Positions 23,040 through 35,172 are shown, counted from the first letter of the stretch. The stretch is DNA of 64,000 nt from Cercospora beticola (GCF_033473495.1 NC_088941.1:2790001-2854000); one strand, 5' to 3'. The notes: generated from the letters alone by a model not told the origin. Numbers and translations are program-made.

Positions 23040-26000
23040 ATGTCTTGCTCTCCCGCCGCCGAAGACACTTGGGGACCGGTGGTGTCGCGCGACTGTCTGG
23101 GCGGCTTCGACTTCACCCTCCTCTTCGAAGAGGCCATCTTGACTCTTGCTCCGCTGGCCATTGCCGGTACGTATCGCCATTGACGCTCCCTCTTGCCCAG
23201 CGGAACTGACCTTCCTTCGGGACAGCTGCGTGGGCGGTGTGGAGGCTGCTCCGTCTCCGACATGAACGCGTCCTGATCCGCGGGTCGTGGTTGCTGCCAT
23301 GCAAGCTGGTGCGGTACAATCAATGGGGAGTGCTCGACGCACGCATGAAGCTGACCCGGACGCTCCCTCCAGATGACCTATCTGGCCTACGCCGCCGTCC
23401 AGATCACGCTCCTCGTCTTGGCGTCGCCCGATGCCGTCCCCAAAACACGACTGACGGTGGCATGCCTGTCGCTCCTGCTGGCCGGCACCGTCCTGCTGGC
23501 ACTGACTTCCACTCTCGAGCATCGTCGCGCCTTCCGCCCTTCCACGACCCTCGTGCTGTACTTGGGCCTCGCCCTCATTCTCGACCTCGCACGCACCCGC
23601 ACCCTGTTCTTCACCACGCAAGGAAGGACCATCGCCTGGGTGAATGCGGGGGGCTTGCTGGCGAAGGTATGTACATTCGCCCTCGAGAATGTCGAAAAGC
23701 GTTCGATGCTGCGGCATGGAGCCCGACCTCCATCGCCCGAGGCAGCAAGTGGCGTGGTGAATCGTGCGACCTTTCTATGGCTCAATGCCGTCTTCGCCAA
23801 GGGCTATCGCACCATGCTGACCACCAACACGCTTCCTCCGCTCGACGATGACCTTCTCGCAGCTTCTCGACCAGCCGAATTGAAGCAGAAATGGGCACAA
23901 GGTCAGTGATCGCCAGTGAACTCGGCAGGAATGACGCTGACTGCCGACACAGTCACCAAGTCCGAGCATCGTCTCTTGTGCCTGTTCATCACACACTACA
24001 AGTGGCCCGCTCTGGCCGGCGTGCTCCCTCGTCTCGCATCTGCGGCCTTCACCTTTGTCCAGCCCTACCTCATCCAGCGAGTCCTGGACTTCACCTCGAC
24101 GTCTGATCGCCAAGACAATCGCACGACTGCGTATGGGCTCATCGGCGCATATGCAATTGTTCTTGTCGGCATAGCTGTGACCAACGCCGTCTATCAGCAG
24201 AAGACCTACAGATTAATCACCCTCTATCGTGGTAGCCTCGTGGCTCTGATCTTTGACAAAACCCTTCGCATGCCGACGGCTCATCTCGACAATGCCGAGG
24301 CCGTGACTCTGATGAGTGCAGATATCGATCGAATCACGAGCAGTATGCACGTCCTTCACGAACTCTACGCCAGCTTCATCGAAGCTGGCCTGGGTCTCTG
24401 GCTCCTGTATGATTTCCTGGGACTCGCCATGGTGCCTGCGGTGGCGTGGATGGGTGGTAATGTACACACCACTTATCACATGTCCGATGCTTCACTAATG
24501 TACGCGCAGCTTGTGTGTTCGCGGGTATTCCCATCGCAAGAGCCTCCGGTAACGCACAGGTACCATGGCTTGAAGCAATAGAGGCTCGGTTGGCTGCAAC
24601 AGCCAAGACCCTTTCTTCCATCAAATTCATCAAGATGATAGGAATGGTCGAATTTGCTTCAAAACAGTTGGCATGGCTCAGAGTTGCAGAAATCCGGGCT
24701 TCGCGACGCCACCGCATCTTGAACATCTTCGTTTTCATGTCCAGTGAGTGACTAAACTTGTTGGAGAGATTGTGTACTGACCGCTGCCGTCATCCATAGC
24801 TTTTATGTACTTGGCCATAGCTCCAGTATGGGGCTTCCTAGCATATATACTCATTGCACAATCAGACACTCCGGAACGCACGCTGACAGAGGGCGTCGCC
24901 TTCGGCGCTTTGAGTATTTTCGAATTACTTCAACAGCCTGTGCAGTACGCCGTGGACGGAATGGAAGACATCCAAACGATTGTCAACTCGTTCCGACGAA
25001 TTCAAGAGTACCTCATGTCACCAGAACGCCTGGATACACGGGCCGTGTTGTCCCCAAAATCCACTTGCCCTTCAACGCGATCAGATGAACACAAAGCAGA
25101 TCTCGGCATGCACGTAAACGCCTACAGGGTAGAAAGTGCATCAGTCCGATATGAAAATGATGACCGCGATGTGCTTCACGAGCTCACGTTCTCAGTTCCG
25201 CAGAACCGAATGACAATTATATACGGCCCAGTGGGAAGTGGGAAATCCACTTTGCTTAAGCTTCTGCTCGGCGAACTGCCTGTCACATCGGGAGAGATCG
25301 AAGCGGCGTTCCCACAGGCTGCATATTGCTCTCAGAAAGGGTGGTGCAGCTGGGGCACAATTCAGAACAACATCGTTGGAAAATCTGACTGGGATAGAGA
25401 GTGGTACCTCAAAGTCATCTCAGCATGTGCTTTGGTTGCCGACTTCCAAGAACTGCGCATGGGCGATCAGACTCCAATCGGTGCGAAAGGTTCCCAAGTC
25501 AGTGGTGGTCAACAAGCCCGTGTCTCGCTCGCACGTGCCATCTATTCTCGGAATCGGTGCGTGCTGCTGGACGGTGTGCTTACAGGTCTTGATCCTGCCA
25601 CCGAACAGCACATCTTGCGCGAGGTCTTCGGCAAAAAGGGCATTTTGACCCAGTTCGAGACCACGGTGGTCTTTGCCACCTCATCCGCTCATCATCTGTG
25701 CCTCGCAGATCACATTATTCACTTGGACATGAGCGGATGCATGGTCAAAGGTGGCTCTACAGCCGAGGATGACACTGTCTATGGAGAGAAATCGGCGCCA
25801 ACGAACCCACATGCAGAGCTGTCGTCGGACCGTGAATTGGAGGATGAATTCAGTAATGCCGAGCGGGACTTGGACTTACTCCTCGACCCAGAGCCCGAGA
25901 AACATCGTCACAAGGGCGATTTGCGGGTCTGGTATTACTATGTGCGGATGGCGGGATGGCCAATGACTATTGTCTATCTTTCCGCGTGTGCTGTCCTTGT

Positions 26001-27902
26001 CTTCGGCATCACTTTTCCATGTAAGTCGTCCTGCACTCAGGGAAGAAAGACGTCCAAGTTGATTGTTCATTAGCAATCTGGCTCCAATGGTGGACCAATG
26101 CAAATGCCACCAGCCCCAATCAAAACATCGGATATTGGCTTGGCATATTCGCCACTTTGGGGGTGTTGGCCCTCATGGGGTGTGCAGTGGCGGATTCGTA
26201 AGTACTGACGCGTTAGCGTACGTTTTCAGACACCGCTCATTGTGTTGCACAGAACATTCAACCTGATCGTGCTCCCAACGACATCAAGGAAGTTCCACGA
26301 GGTACTGTTGACAACAACCATGAAGTATGTTGTTCGTCCCACGCACATGTTTAACAATGCCTGATAAATACAAGCGCTCCAGTGACCTTTCACACCTCGA
26401 CCGATGCTGGAACCACTTTGAATCGATTCAGTCAGGACTTGGAATTGATCGACAACGACCTCCCACAGGCTATCAACCAATTTGTATTTCAATTCCTATC
26501 TACAATCGCATCCGCGATCTTTGTGTTCATGGGCTCCGGATACATCGCCGCTGCTATTCCGGTCTGCTTCGTGGTGCTCATTTTAATTGCGCTCTTCTAT
26601 CTCCGGACATCCAGGCAGTTAAGACTACTGGACATTGAAGCCAAAGCACCTCTGTTCTCGCATTTCCTCGAAACGATCAACGGCCTTGAATCAATTCGCG
26701 CATACGCTTGGACAGCCGAGTACAGCGAGCGGAATCGCAAGGCCATCGATCTCTCTCAGCGTCCGTATTACCTCCTGTTTTGTGTTCAGCAATGGCTCAC
26801 CTTGGTGCTGGATCTATTTAACGCCGGCCTCGCAGTCATGCTAGTAGGAATCGCAACGACGATACGCAATGCATCAACAGCATTCCTTGGCGTCGCGCTA
26901 TTCAACATCGTCATCTTCTCTTCAACATTGCAGAGTTTGGTAACCGAATGGACCCAAGTCGAGCAAGCTCTCGGCGCCATCAACAGAATTCAAGCGTATG
27001 AGCGCAATGTCGGAAGCGAGCATTGTCCCAGCGAGAAAAGCAGTCCACCCCAAAACTGGCCCACCAACGGCTCCATCAACTGCACAAATCTCACAGCATC
27101 TTATGGTCCAGACAACCCGCCTGTCCTCCATAATCTCACATTGCACATCCCCTCGGGCCAAAAAGTGGCCATTTGTGGCCGCACTGGCAGCGGCAAATCT
27201 TCTCTCATCGCAACTCTCCTCCGCATCACAGAAATCTCATCGGGAACTCTGACAATCGATGACATCGACATCTCGTCCCTCCCTCGCGAAGATATCAGAA
27301 GAACGCTTAACGTCCTACCCCAAGAACCTTTTTTCTTTCAAGGTTCCGTGCGCGAAAATCTTCATCCGATGGGCCAAGCGACTGATGAGCGGTGTATTCA
27401 GATTTTGCAAAAGGTTCACCTATGGCGTGAGCATTTTGCTGCTGCTGCGCGTAGCAGCAGCGATGGCGAAGGCGATGGTGATGGTGATCATAATGGCCAC
27501 GACCATGATGGTGGTGAAAATGGTAATGGTACTGCTGGGCTCGACGCCAAAATACAAGACCACCAGCTCTCCTTCGGACAACGTCGACTGTTCTGCCTCG
27601 GACGCGCATTGATCAAATCTTGCAGCAGCAACATCATTCTTTTGGATGAACCTACGAGTGGTCTCGATGAGCAAACGGCCGCTGTTGTTAATGCTGTGAT
27701 TCGCGAGGAGTTTGCTGACAAGACGGTTGTTGTTGTGGCGCATCGGCTTGATGAGGTGGTGGATTTTGATCTGGTGGTTGTTTTGGCTAATGGGAGAGTT
27801 GTGGAAACGGGACGGCCGAGGGAGTTGTTGGAACGAGATGATGGGGGATCTTCTGAGGGGTTTCGGAGGCTTTGGGAGGCGCAAAGGGAGGGGTCGTCGT
27901 AG
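23040..27902 (+). CDS. full-length ABCC (MRP-type) multidrug exporter
   Basis: Nine exons: 23040-23166, 23226-23308, 23373-23901, 23953-24456, 24510-24743, 24800-26020, 26074-26197, 26253-26324 and 26375-27902. All phases agree, giving 1473 residues. Layout: TMD0-like N-terminal helices; TMD1; NBD1 with Walker A GPVGSGKSTLLKLL (about 635) and signature SGGQQARVSLARA (726); TMD2; NBD2 with GRTGSGKSSLIATL (1232), LSFGQRRL (1361) and Walker B IILLDEPTSGLD (1386). NBD1 has VLLDGV where a carboxylate normally follows the Asp, so site 1 is degenerate, as is common in ABCC proteins. A Gly/Asp/His-rich insert (about 1324-1350) sits in NBD2 just before the signature. Likely role: export or vacuolar storage of the NRPS product. 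Start chosen at MSCSPAAED; in-frame upstream ATGs exist. Confidence 0.93.
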
Positions 27903-27921
27903 GGAGGTGAAGGTTTTAGAT

Positions 27922-28024
27922 GATGCCAACTTAATTGAGGAAGAAGTTGGATGGAACGGAATGAGCTGTGCTGACGTCTTCTGCGGCCTCTTGCATGTCG
28001 CTTCATCGATGGCAGTTTGTGTAG
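27922..28024 (+). repeat. direct repeat flanking NRPS locus, right copy
   Basis: This copy starts 20 bp after the ABC-transporter stop codon. It matches 11464-11571 in the same orientation. The reading frame that is open in the left copy is interrupted by TAA in this one (CCAACTTAATTG), so the right copy looks like a non-coding fragment. Confidence 0.8.
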
Positions 28025-28659
28025 AGTCTGGTATTCACACTGAATGAAGAAAAATTTCCAGGCAAATTCTGAAGTGGAACTCATCCTATTCCGTGTTACC
28101 ACGTGCCATAATTCGCTGTTGATCAATGCTGTTGAATCTCCGATCATGTTTGCGGGAATCGCGCCTCCGATGAAATCTGGCTTATAGAGGTGGAGGTGGG
28201 TGCGAGCAGCGGCTTCCTGCAGAAAGTGGGGATTCCATTTCCACAATATCCCGTATGTCAAAGAGAATGACATCTCCTGTCTTGACCCACCTCCCCGCCT
28301 GTGCTGCAGTTGCAAACTCCTTCAAAAGCAGCTCGGTTTCTATTCGTTCCATTCTCCCTTCTCTTTCCATCTCACCCTCATCACACTGCCTCCTGATCTT
28401 TTCTTGGCGTGCAGTACTTTCCTTTCCTTTCACCCACCCTATACGCACAAAGGCATTGTGTCCACCTTTGTTCTTTATCTCTGCTGCACCAAGCCATTGT
28501 GCGCAAGTCGTCGCCCTCCATGCTCGAGCAATACATATCGTGGCGATCTGTCAAGATGTCTTCTCCTTCTCAAACAAGACCCTCCTCACATCGAACCAGT
28601 CACAAGCGAAGACTAGGCAGAACCCACTTCTTGCCACCCTCCGTCTCTGTTGATCAAAG
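28025..28659. promoter_or_regulatory. upstream region of second kinase gene
   Basis: About 630 bp with pyrimidine-rich tracts (about 28340-28440) typical of fungal promoters and 5' UTRs. No gene supported. Confidence 0.45.
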
Positions 28660-30051
28660 ATGTCGGCATTCACAAGCAAGCAGCTGACTGTTAAGTCCTT
28701 TGTCGTGACTGAGCCAAACACCAATTCACCTAGCAGGCCGAAGACTTCGCATTCACCAGCGCAAGCATCAGAGCTTGTTATCTTTCCGCCTTTCTTGGAC
28801 GATCACGCCGCTACACTGAACAGACCTTCCAAGAAGCAAGCCGGCACAGAGATTCCGAACAAGTCAACAGCAGTTCCTTCCTTGAAAGTCGTACAGCAAA
28901 AATCGGCGCGACCAAGAATCATGTCTCGAGTCGCAACCGCAATCTCCAGTGCTGTCACCAGTGTCATCGGCACAGGCAATCCAATCATTGGCCCATCTCC
29001 CAACTCGGCGGTCTACAACTTGAAGAAGACCTATCAAAAGAACTACTTCAAGCACCACACCTTCCGCGAGGAACAGATAGGCCAAGGAACGGAGGCAGAG
29101 GTATACCTGCTCAGCAATGTTGATAAGCCCGAAGTCTTTGCCGTCAAGCACACGAAGGCGACCAAATTGTCGAAAGAGCAAGCCAAGCACGATGAGCTGC
29201 CTCACGAAGCGAATATGCTGCTCAGGATGGTCTTGCCACATCCTCGTATCGTTGCAGCTTTTGATTGTCTGCCAGATCTCGCTGCGCCAGGGCGCCACAA
29301 GATCTACATGGAGTACTGCAATGCGGGTTCGCTATCGCAGCAGTACACGCACTGGCTTTCGCGTGTCAGGAGCCCAATGCCAGTAGTTTTCCTGCTCCAC
29401 GTCTTGGTCCAAGGAATGGAAGCTCTTGCATACCTCCACAGTGGCCTCAGGTACGTCGGCAAGGGCCAATACACGCAAGACCCGGAGCATCTGCCCATTG
29501 TACATGCCGATGTAAAAGAAGAACAGTTCCTTCTTAGCTGGGGGTTGTTCCCTTTGCCTGAGATCAAGCTTGCTGATTTCGGCACCGCAAAGTTCTCAGG
29601 GCAACCGCGAGCGAACGGACTCGCTGGGACTCTATGTTACTTGGCTCCCGAGGATGTCGCATGCATTGGTGGCCTGCAGCCCATCAAGGAGAACGCTTGG
29701 GCCTTTCACGCAATGAGCGATGCTCGAACGACAGCTTCAGACATCTATGCCTTCGGGCTGATGATGTACATGTTCGCATCCAGGGAGAAAAAGCCGGCGA
29801 ACATTGGTACAGAGTCGAGTGGCTTGCGAATCTCTCGCGAATATGAGACCCCGGGCGTGCTGGAGCTGATCCGGAGCATGCTGGCAATCAATCCGGCCGA
29901 GCGTGCAGAGGCGTCCTTTCATCCGACGAAGGGTATTTTGGCACAGGTCCATGTGATGCGAGAAGCTCGGGACAAGCTCATCGGCGCAAGGCGAATTCCT
30001 GGACCGACGGAATGGGCTGTGCCTCCGCCGCGAGGGCGGCATGTCCGGTAA
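28660..30051 (+). CDS. protein kinase-like protein with altered catalytic loop
   Basis: One exon, 463 residues. A Ser/Thr-rich N-terminal third is followed by a kinase fold: glycine loop IGQGTEAEVYL (about 140), lysine in FAVKHTK (about 160), catalytic loop VHADVKEEQF (about 281) and LADFGTAKF (about 305), then GTLCYLAPED. HRD has become HAD and the Mg-binding Asn of the loop is Gln. The DFG Asp and the base Asp remain, so activity is uncertain. The segment GLRYVGKGQYTQDP closely resembles GLRHVGGGKYTQDP in the kinase at 35777, so the two are paralogues. A GTAAGC at the stop (30050) plus a CTGAC branch and AATAG acceptor near 30121 could splice in a 14-residue tail instead. Substrate unknown. 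Confidence 0.8.
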   Translation: MSAFTSKQLTVKSFVVTEPNTNSPSRPKTSHSPAQASELVIFPPFLDDHAATLNRPSKKQAGTEIPNKSTAVPSLKVVQQKSARPRIMSRVATAISSAVTSVIGTGNPIIGPSPNSAVYNLKKTYQKNYFKHHTFREEQIGQGTEAEVYLLSNVDKPEVFAVKHTKATKLSKEQAKHDELPHEANMLLRMVLPHPRIVAAFDCLPDLAAPGRHKIYMEYCNAGSLSQQYTHWLSRVRSPMPVVFLLHVLVQGMEALAYLHSGLRYVGKGQYTQDPEHLPIVHADVKEEQFLLSWGLFPLPEIKLADFGTAKFSGQPRANGLAGTLCYLAPEDVACIGGLQPIKENAWAFHAMSDARTTASDIYAFGLMMYMFASREKKPANIGTESSGLRISREYETPGVLELIRSMLAINPAERAEASFHPTKGILAQVHVMREARDKLIGARRIPGPTEWAVPPPRGRHVR

Positions 30052-32208
30052 GCACCTCTCCAAAGCTGCTGGCTGGCATCGACAATGTTGTGCACTCGCA
30101 TGTTGCTGACCGACCGAAATAGTGTTTGCCGAATCGTTGATATTTGCATTTGTCCAGATGAGTAAGTCTTGTCGTTTGACAGAATCCTCCTCACTCTCAA
30201 TTCTCTTTTCCATATTACTTCCATCCCGTTCAAATTGTGTCAAAGCTTATTAAAAGTCAGGTCCTGCTTCGATGACGACCACGTCGATGGTATCGATGAG
30301 ATCCCGGCTTCGCGCAATGACTCAGCTCCGGTGATCATGGATATCGACAGCTTCCTCGACATACACACGCCTTCGATGACAATAGACCACCGTTGCAGCT
30401 TCTAAGGCCCACGCGATATTGGTCCAATGTCTCCATTTCTGGCTCTCAAGATTGCGCCCACCAGTTGCCGCTCTTTCGGCTTTCCACAGCAAGCGTCTTC
30501 CTCCCTTTCTCGAATTTCCGAGATCTCAATTATTGTGTCAAGACACAGTAAGTTGATTCGGGTGCATATGGCTCTTGCAATCACAGTTGACTGATCTCTC
30601 CAGTTTCAAAATCCTCTATATCGCTCCTGCCAGCAATGTCCGGCACATACGAAACGAAGCTGGCATGCGTGTATGCAGTTTTTCTCTCGCATCAGCATAT
30701 GTTTCCACGTATACGACGATCATCGAATTTCTATACTCAACTTTCTTCTGGAGCAACCCGTACCCTTACTTGGTTCCCCAGGATGTTTGATCAAGCACAT
30801 TCCAGTCATAGTGTCGCTTCGGGCGTCTAAGACGGCGACGGAGTGAAGACGAAAGCAACATGCCAAGTTGCTGGAAGCTGGTCACCTGCTAGACAAATCG
30901 CTGGCTTGGGCCATCAGTGGGCGTGTGCGCATCACCCGCGTCCACAACTCTGGTCGCAGGCCCGTCTTATTTGTGCCGAGATCAAAAAATGGCTCGGCAG
31001 ACTTGAACGATGGCATCGCTCCTCGCATTCCCATTGTCCGACCACATACGGGCGTCAGATGAGTGCATTCGTCTGCGCCAGCAAGACTCTATTTGTTGGC
31101 TTGGCCTGATTTACCGACCGCGCGGTCCCAAAGCAGACAGGCAAGACCAAAATCATCGGGATGTCCTTCAGGCCTGGGGACAGACAGACCACAGACATCA
31201 ACGTTTCATCGCGGCCTTGCGGAACGCAAAACCTCGAACAGAAGTATTGGTGAACAGTGCAAGAAGTTCAATAGGCTGGTACCATGCACATCAATCTCAT
31301 CACGGCCTCTCGGAGTGTTCCAGTATCTGACCTGTGAAGCCGTTACGTGGTCAGAGTAGGCCTTCTCCTCGATTCAGTCGATATCATGACGATTGTAGCC
31401 TGGTTGCTCAAGAGTGTAGAGAGTCGGTGGAGATTGAACAGCCGCACGTGCAAGGCCAAGGCTCCGTTTCGGGTTGAATCAGGTCACAGCTTGCCTGATT
31501 TCGCCGATTTGAGGCATTATAGAGCAGAAGGGAAGCGTCACGGAAGCAGAGACATTGAGATGCCACTTGAGTGGTGGGCGAAAAATCTGACTCCCAGAAT
31601 GCGAGGGAGCTGCGGTCCGACTGAGAAGGATGGGACCATTATGGTGATGCCAAGAGTTCAATTGGTGAGACATGAGGTTGGCATGATTGTGTGGTCCCGG
31701 TGTATAGCAGATGCCCAAAAATCAAGTGTTGCCTATTGAGTATTACTGCTGCAGAGTAAGAGCTAAGTAAGTGCCCGCAATGAGCTGTCGTGTAACTCGT
31801 GGTCATGTATTGGATTATGCAGGATTGCGTCGGCCTCGTGGCGGCCATGCCTAACGCGGTGTCGGAGCTCATGCATGATCAGCATAGCAAGCTCGTGGTA
31901 TTCTTCCGAAAGCTTTGTCTAATGACTGCAGGCGTGGATGTTGCTCGTATGTTGGCCCAGAGTATTCCAAAGCATGAACGTGAAAGATGAGGTGAAGTGG
32001 TGCGGTGCGGCCTCGGCAATCAAATTAGGCGAGGTCGGCAAATGAGGCCGAGATGCACGATGTGGGCAAACCCTGCAGGTGGTTGAAAGCTGCAGCACAT
32101 GGGAGAGCTGGAGCATTGCCTCACCAGAAAAGCAACAATACATTTCTGGCTATGTCGTTCCTTTGATAACTCATTCATTTCCTTACTCCCTCCCGAGGCC
32201 ATTCCACA
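30052..32208. other. gene-poor region between kinase and CDF transporter
   Basis: About 2.1 kb. Apart from a possible two-exon small gene (30428-30830) and a coding-looking but unrecognised frame at 31347-31739, I see only short frames on both strands. The last 300 bp should hold the promoter of the CDF transporter. Confidence 0.4.
30428..30830 (+). CDS. possible small spliced gene, unknown
   Basis: An ATG at 30428 opens a frame of about 40 codons ending at a GTAAGT donor (30549). A GTTGACTGA branch and CTCCAG acceptor at 30602 rejoin a frame that runs to TAA at 30830. The result is a Ser-rich basic protein of about 115 residues with no recognised motif. Splice signals are good and the joined frame is open, but composition is not strongly protein-like. 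It could be a short untranslated or spurious transcript. Confidence 0.25.
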
Positions 32209-34149
32209 ATGTGTGCCCACGTGTCGCTCCCGAGCGACAATGAAAACAGCAACGCCAACAACCTGCAACGAACGCGGTCTCAGAACGCGGAGGTTGTTCG
32301 GCCAGCAGGCAACGTCTACCGCATCAGTACGCTGAAAGACTTTCTACCCCTCAACCATGCCGATGCCCTGCACACCACCGCCGATGGCATCGCCTCGCCC
32401 TATTCCACCCGGGGCTCGCATCTGCCTTCACTCATACAGTCACGATCATCGGCTAGCGTAGCCGGCCTCCAACGACCCAAGAGTCCATGGACGAAGCGGA
32501 CCAACTCAGTCTCGGCAGCAGAGATGCCGCTCCTCCGGAAGAGACGAGACAGCGAGACGAGCGATGATATGCTGGAGATTGCACACTCTTCGGCAGCAGG
32601 ATGGGGAGGAGGAGACAATGACAGTCGGCGGATGAGCTATGCTGCCAGCATCCTCAATACACCACAAGTACGCAGCCAGCGTCTGATCGGATCCACAAAT
32701 CCGCGATATCGATGGGAACAGTACTGGAAATCGGAAGACCAGCTCAAAACGATCAAGAGCAAAGCGATCCGAAAGTACTATGAGCGGAATAACTACCTTA
32801 TCCAGCACTACATGTACATCGATCGCTTGTTGGACAGTAGTCTGCCTCATGACCTTATTCAGGAATACCAAGCGACACACGTTCGCGCAATGAGGAAGAA
32901 GTCTTGGCAGAAAGACCTACCCGAGACCATTGATGAGGGAGCAGACGAGGAGAGCACCTCCCCTCCACACATCTACCATGAACGCGCTGGGTCGCAGGAC
33001 AGTATCTTCGACGATGGCGATTTCTACACCGAAGGTTACCCTCCACCACAAAAGGTCATCAGAACGAAGGATCTGTACAATGTGAAGAAGGCCAATACGA
33101 ATCACGACTCGAACGAATCAGAACCTCTCCTCGCGTCTTCAAACGGTGATATCGAGGCGCAAGAAATGCCGCCCGATCTCGAATTGGAAGAGGAGGCCTC
33201 ATCCCAATCGCGGATCGTCACAGTGGCAATTATTGTCAACTTGGTAGCCAATACCGCTCTGCTGATCATGAAGATCATCGTCGTGATCCTCTCCTCATCC
33301 GTCTCTGTGCTGGCCTCCTTGGTCGACGCAGCGCTCGACTTCCTCTCCACTGCCATCGTCGGCATCACTACCCGCCTCATCTCTCGGACTGATCAGTACG
33401 CCTACCCGATCGGCCGCCGACGTCTCGAACCGGTCGGAGTTCTCGTCTTCTCCGTCATCATGATCACAGCCTTCATCCAAGTTATGTGGGAAGCACTTTC
33501 CAGCCTCACAAACGGCGACCACAAACCCGTTCAACTCACCGCCCCTGCCATCGCCATCATGGCCTCGACAGTCCTCATCAAAGGCGCCTGCTGGGCTTGG
33601 TGTCGCCTCATCAAAAACAGTTCCGTCCAAGCTCTCGCTCAAGACGCCATGACCGATGTCGTGTTCAACACTTTCTCCATCATTTTCCCTCTCGTGGGCT
33701 ACTACGCCAATATCTGGTGGCTCGATCCTGTCGGCGGTATTGTTCTGTCGTTATACGTCATTGTCAACTGGTCTCGGACTGCGAATGAGCACATTCGAAA
33801 TCTGACAGGCGCGTCGGCGAGTGCCGATGAGAGAAACATCCTGTTGTATCTGACGATGCGCTTCGCAAAGACGATTCAGAAGATTCAAGGTCTGCAGGCT
33901 TATCATTCGGGTGATAAGTTGAATGTGGAGGTGGATATTGTGTTGGATGAGGAGATTAGTTTGAGGGATTCGCACGATTTGGGAGAGTCGTTGCAGTATG
34001 TGCTGGAGAGTGTACCGAGTGGTAAGTCCCTATTCATTTGACACTTGATCACGACCATATGCTAATGTGGTGTTGCAGTCGACCGAGCTTTCGTGCATAT
34101 GGACTATGCCGACTATAACATCCCCACGCACATGTTCCAGGAATCGTGA
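32209..34149 (+). CDS. CDF metal transporter, DxxxD (Mn-type) class
   Basis: Two exons (32209-34021, 34079-34149) give 627 residues; the second adds the conserved end SVDRAFVHMDYADYNIP. The long hydrophilic N-terminus (about 1-340) is Ser/Arg-rich with acidic patches and holds an arginine-rich segment before the membrane domain. About six transmembrane helices follow from residue 342. TM2 carries DAALD within SLVDAALDFLSTAIVG and TM5 carries DAMTD within AQDAMTDVVFNTFS; this paired DxxxD signature marks the Mn/Fe branch of the cation diffusion facilitators rather than the zinc HxxxD branch. The C-terminal cytosolic domain (NVEVDIVLDEE, DSHDLGESLQYVLE) has the ferredoxin-like CDF fold. Likely role: proton-coupled export or vacuolar sequestration of Mn2+. 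Confidence 0.9.
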
Positions 34150-34803
34150 GATGAATCGAAACGTGTATATGTGAGTATCAGCCAAGTGGTACAAACTCTG
34201 TTGGACAGGCTGAACTGACCAGCGTGCAGGTATTCTTTATTGTGCGACCGACAACTGTTACGACTAGAAGACCTGTAGAAGAGAGCAATGCGCAAGCTAG
34301 ATGATACGATCAGCACACAGAATCGATATAAAATGTTATTCGCTGAGTCCATTCTTCCGCCGAGTTCAACGGTCCTAAGATAGTTGAGAGAAGTACTGAT
34401 ACCTAACGACAGGAAGGTTGGAAATAATCGAGACAGTAAGGCGAGCACAGAGATCCTGAAACAAAGCGTGAGGTATTGATGATCTACAATCTATTACCTG
34501 CAACCACGGATTCAAAGAAAATGAGGTCCAGGCCCTTCAGGGCTCTCCTGCTAACTCTAATAAGCTGCCCTAAGTCGACTGCGCTGAACCGCCTGTCAAC
34601 AAAGCTGCAAATGCGGAAAAAGCGAGATGTGCCCTACCATGCATACTCCAAATGCAGATAACCGACTCAATACGAGAATTCTTTTGAGAATAGATCCCGG
34701 AGCAATTCCGCAATGCGTGTTGTATATACGGAGACGGAGCAGCCGTTTCCCATGTGATTCACTTGACCACTCTCTTGCACACATTTCGACTCTCAGCAAC
34801 ATC
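34150..34803. promoter_or_regulatory. upstream region of the cysteine-rich protein gene
   Basis: 3' flank of the CDF gene followed by the upstream region of the small secreted protein. A TATATA element lies at 34723-34728, 76 bp before the ATG, followed by a TTTCGACTCTCAGCAACATC leader. That is a plausible core promoter. Confidence 0.5.
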
Positions 34804-35172
34804 ATGCGTCCATCTATCATGATAACATCTTTAGCACTAGTTGGGGAAGTTCTCGCGTGTCTCCAATTCAATGGCTCGTTGATCGCAGTCCAGCTCATAC
34901 CAGACCGATATCTAATTGCTACTGTACAGCGAAGTGCCTTCCGGGAACCAGCGACTGTTGTGCAGGTACGGGCTGTCTGCAGTTAGCTGGAGAGAGTAGA
35001 TATCATTGTCACCATTGTCAAAACAAAGGCGGTAAGCTAAGCATATAAGTAATTGACGGTGCCACTCTGATACCTTTCAGGCCGCTGTGATCAAGGCCAG
35101 AATTGTTGCCCTGGTCTGCAATGTGGCAATTATGTAGCCTCTTCTTATAAGACTTGCGGGGAGGGAAATTGA
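34804..35172 (+). CDS. small secreted protein with two tandem CC-knot motifs
   Basis: Three short exons (34804-34858, 34930-35031, 35081-35172) give 82 residues; all junctions are GT-AG and in phase. The signal peptide is MRPSIMITSLALVGEVLA. The mature part has 11 cysteines in two repeats of the same spacing: C-x6-CC-x4-C-x10-C (KCLPGTSDCCAGTGC...HC), then after HHCQNKGG a second C-x5-CC-x4-C-x10-C (RCDQGQNCCPGLQC...TC). The C-x(5,6)-CC-x4-C core is what inhibitor-cystine-knot (knottin) folds use. A TATATA box sits 76 bp upstream. No known fungal family is recognised. Small size, cysteine density and secretion fit an effector or antimicrobial-type protein, but that role is inference. The first intron junction is the least certain point. 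Confidence 0.68.

Noticed and set aside
22941..23717. 258-codon minus-strand frame across the start of the ABC transporter
   Set aside because: It overlaps well-supported exons of the transporter and has a low-complexity Gly/Arg/Gln translation without motifs.
31347..31739. Plus-strand frame of 130 codons (WWAKNLTPRMRGSCG...)
   Set aside because: Somewhat protein-like, but with no family, splice support or clear start; left as part of the gene-poor region.
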